This document shows positions 25,526-26,435 of a stretch of DNA of 26,435 nt, in pieces. Made by a program: the position numbers and the translations under genes. Origin of the DNA: a virus; the IMG/VR virus record IMGVR_UViG_3300009408_000028, positions 1-26,435 of that record; one strand, given 5' to 3'. Under the pieces are notes generated by a model. The model was not told where the DNA came from. It did no database searches and saw only the letters and a program-made list of their open reading frames with translations. Each line of letters opens with the position of its first letter. The stretch's first letter is position 1.

Positions 25526-26435
25526 GTGGCACACGAAGAGCATCCAGTCGCTAAGCCCAATGCCGCCTGGCGTCGAATGGCGCGTAAATGGGCTCTTATC
25601 CACGACCTGCTTGGCGGCACGCAGCGTATGCGTGACCAGGCCCAGGTCTGGCTACCGAAAGAACAAGCAGAAACTGACACAAACTACAATCGGCGTCTTT
25701 CGCGCAGCGTGTTGTTTGAAGGGCTAGCGAACGCCATTGATCGCGCTGTTGCACGACCATTCACCAGGCCAGTCACCGCGAAGAACGCGCCAACCTTGCT
25801 CGACTTTCTCGAAGTCGACACTGACGATTGTGGTCAGCCGCTAAGCAAGTTCGCAAGATCGATCTTTGAAGACGCGCTGACATACGGCAAGGCGCACATC
25901 CTGATCGACTTCACTGCCGTGCCAGAAAACGTCGGAGGCGGCATCGCGTCAATTGCACAAGAGCAAGCTGTTGGAGCGAGAGCTACTTTCGTCCGAGTTT
26001 CACCTCCTGCACTAATTGGATGGCTCACGGATTCGCGGGAATCGAACACAGGTGGTGCTGGAGACCCAGAGTTGTCACAAATCCGTATTCGTGAAACACG
26101 AACCGAGCAAGTTGACGGCTCGCGCTTCGCGTCGCACCAGGTCGACTATGTTCGTGTGATCGAGCGCGACCGCTTTGAGTTATGGCGTAAGTCTGACGTA
26201 CAAGGCAGCGAGCAGTGGGATCTAGCTGATGAAGGTCCATTAACTCTTGGTCATATACCTTTAGTGACCATCTATGCGAAGAAGATCGGGGTACTAGAAG
26301 CCGATCCGCCGTTTGACGGCCTGGCCTGGTTGAACTTGGCGCACTGGCAATCAGATTCTGACCAGCGCAACATCTTGCGTGTTGCTCGCTTTGCTGTACT
26401 CTTTGCATCCGGCCTGACCAAGCGCGAAGCCGAGC
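25526..26435 (+). CDS. Portal protein, DUF4055 family (3' truncated)
   Basis: The frame starts at GTG 25526 (SD GGAAG/GAGG within the preceding stop region) and stays open to the window end, giving at least 303 residues. Motifs of DUF4055 phage portals are present: KWALIHDLLGGTQRMRDQA, then YNRRLSRSVLFEGLANAIDR, FEDALTYGKAHILIDF, GHIPLVTIYAKKIG, and LAHWQSDSDQRNILRVAR followed by AVLFASGLT. The LNLAHxQSxSDQRNIL block is the most distinctive. The portal is the dodecameric vertex that threads DNA and docks the terminase encoded at 14028. Capsid and tail-tube genes presumably lie downstream of the window. Confidence 0.87.
   Translation, partial: MAHEEHPVAKPNAAWRRMARKWALIHDLLGGTQRMRDQAQVWLPKEQAETDTNYNRRLSRSVLFEGLANAIDRAVARPFTRPVTAKNAPTLLDFLEVDTDDCGQPLSKFARSIFEDALTYGKAHILIDFTAVPENVGGGIASIAQEQAVGARATFVRVSPPALIGWLTDSRESNTGGAGDPELSQIRIRETRTEQVDGSRFASHQVDYVRVIERDRFELWRKSDVQGSEQWDLADEGPLTLGHIPLVTIYAKKIGVLEADPPFDGLAWLNLAHWQSDSDQRNILRVARFAVLFASGLTKREAE

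Noticed and set aside
1-26435. tRNA, rRNA, integrase and lysogeny repressor genes
   Set aside because: I looked for cloverleaf-like segments and typical motifs and saw none. A covariance-model scan would be decisive for tRNA.

Overview
The window looks like about 26 kb of a tailed dsDNA bacteriophage (Caudoviricetes), or a prophage-like contig, cut at both ends. All supported genes lie on the + strand. They are tightly packed with 1-20 nt overlaps, use ATG/GTG starts and usually have clear Shine-Dalgarno sites. There is a T4-type large terminase, a DUF4055-type portal, collagen-like tail-fibre proteins and many small Cys-rich orphan proteins. The promoters carry an almost perfect sigma70-type TATAAT, so the host is a bacterium; nothing seen fixes the host genus. 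I saw no tRNA, CRISPR array, integrase, repressor or transposase.

Layout. (1) 1-4075: a nucleotide-metabolism operon with a thymidylate synthase-family C-terminus, dihydrofolate reductase, a P-loop dNMP/thymidylate kinase-like protein, a DUF3310 protein (the domain of T7 gp1.7) and several unknowns, together suggesting dTTP supply. (2) 4076-4768: a non-coding block dominated by a nested imperfect palindrome (arms 4154-4346 and 4466-4658, 193 nt each) and by about seven copies of an 18-bp motif around AAAACTCGATnnnGGAGC. It is the strongest unexplained structure here. (3) 4769-8357: five short transcription units, each behind a near-identical promoter cassette (inverted repeat GAATCTTCGGA / TCCGAAGATTC around the spacer, then TGGTATAAT, then a leader ending ACGGAGACAACA). 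Their products are unknown except for a predicted Cys-His-Asp hydrolase and a 463-aa zinc/OB-fold-like protein with an MBD-like tail. (4) 8403-11980: a promoter, then about a dozen small overlapping genes with zinc-binding motifs, a macro-domain protein and a GNAT-like protein, closed by three successive hairpin/T-tract terminators. (5) 11981-12284: an AT-rich gap with a tandem 12-bp repeat, probably the late control region. (6) 12285-26435: late genes, comprising a Lys-rich coiled-coil protein, an HTH protein (candidate small terminase), the large terminase, membrane and holin-like proteins, a long block of adhesion/tail-fibre genes containing a duplicated module, a lipoprotein and the start of the portal gene.

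How it fits together. Region 1 would raise thymidine nucleotide supply. Regions 3-4 look like the early, host-interaction part of the genome, driven by repeated strong and probably co-regulated promoters. Region 6 is the packaging and adsorption cassette. Unusually, about 10 kb of fibre and lysis-like genes separate terminase from portal. In at least two places (near 5353 and near 9540, perhaps also 11230-11450) coding quality jumps from one frame to another, meaning sequence errors, recent mutations or recoding.
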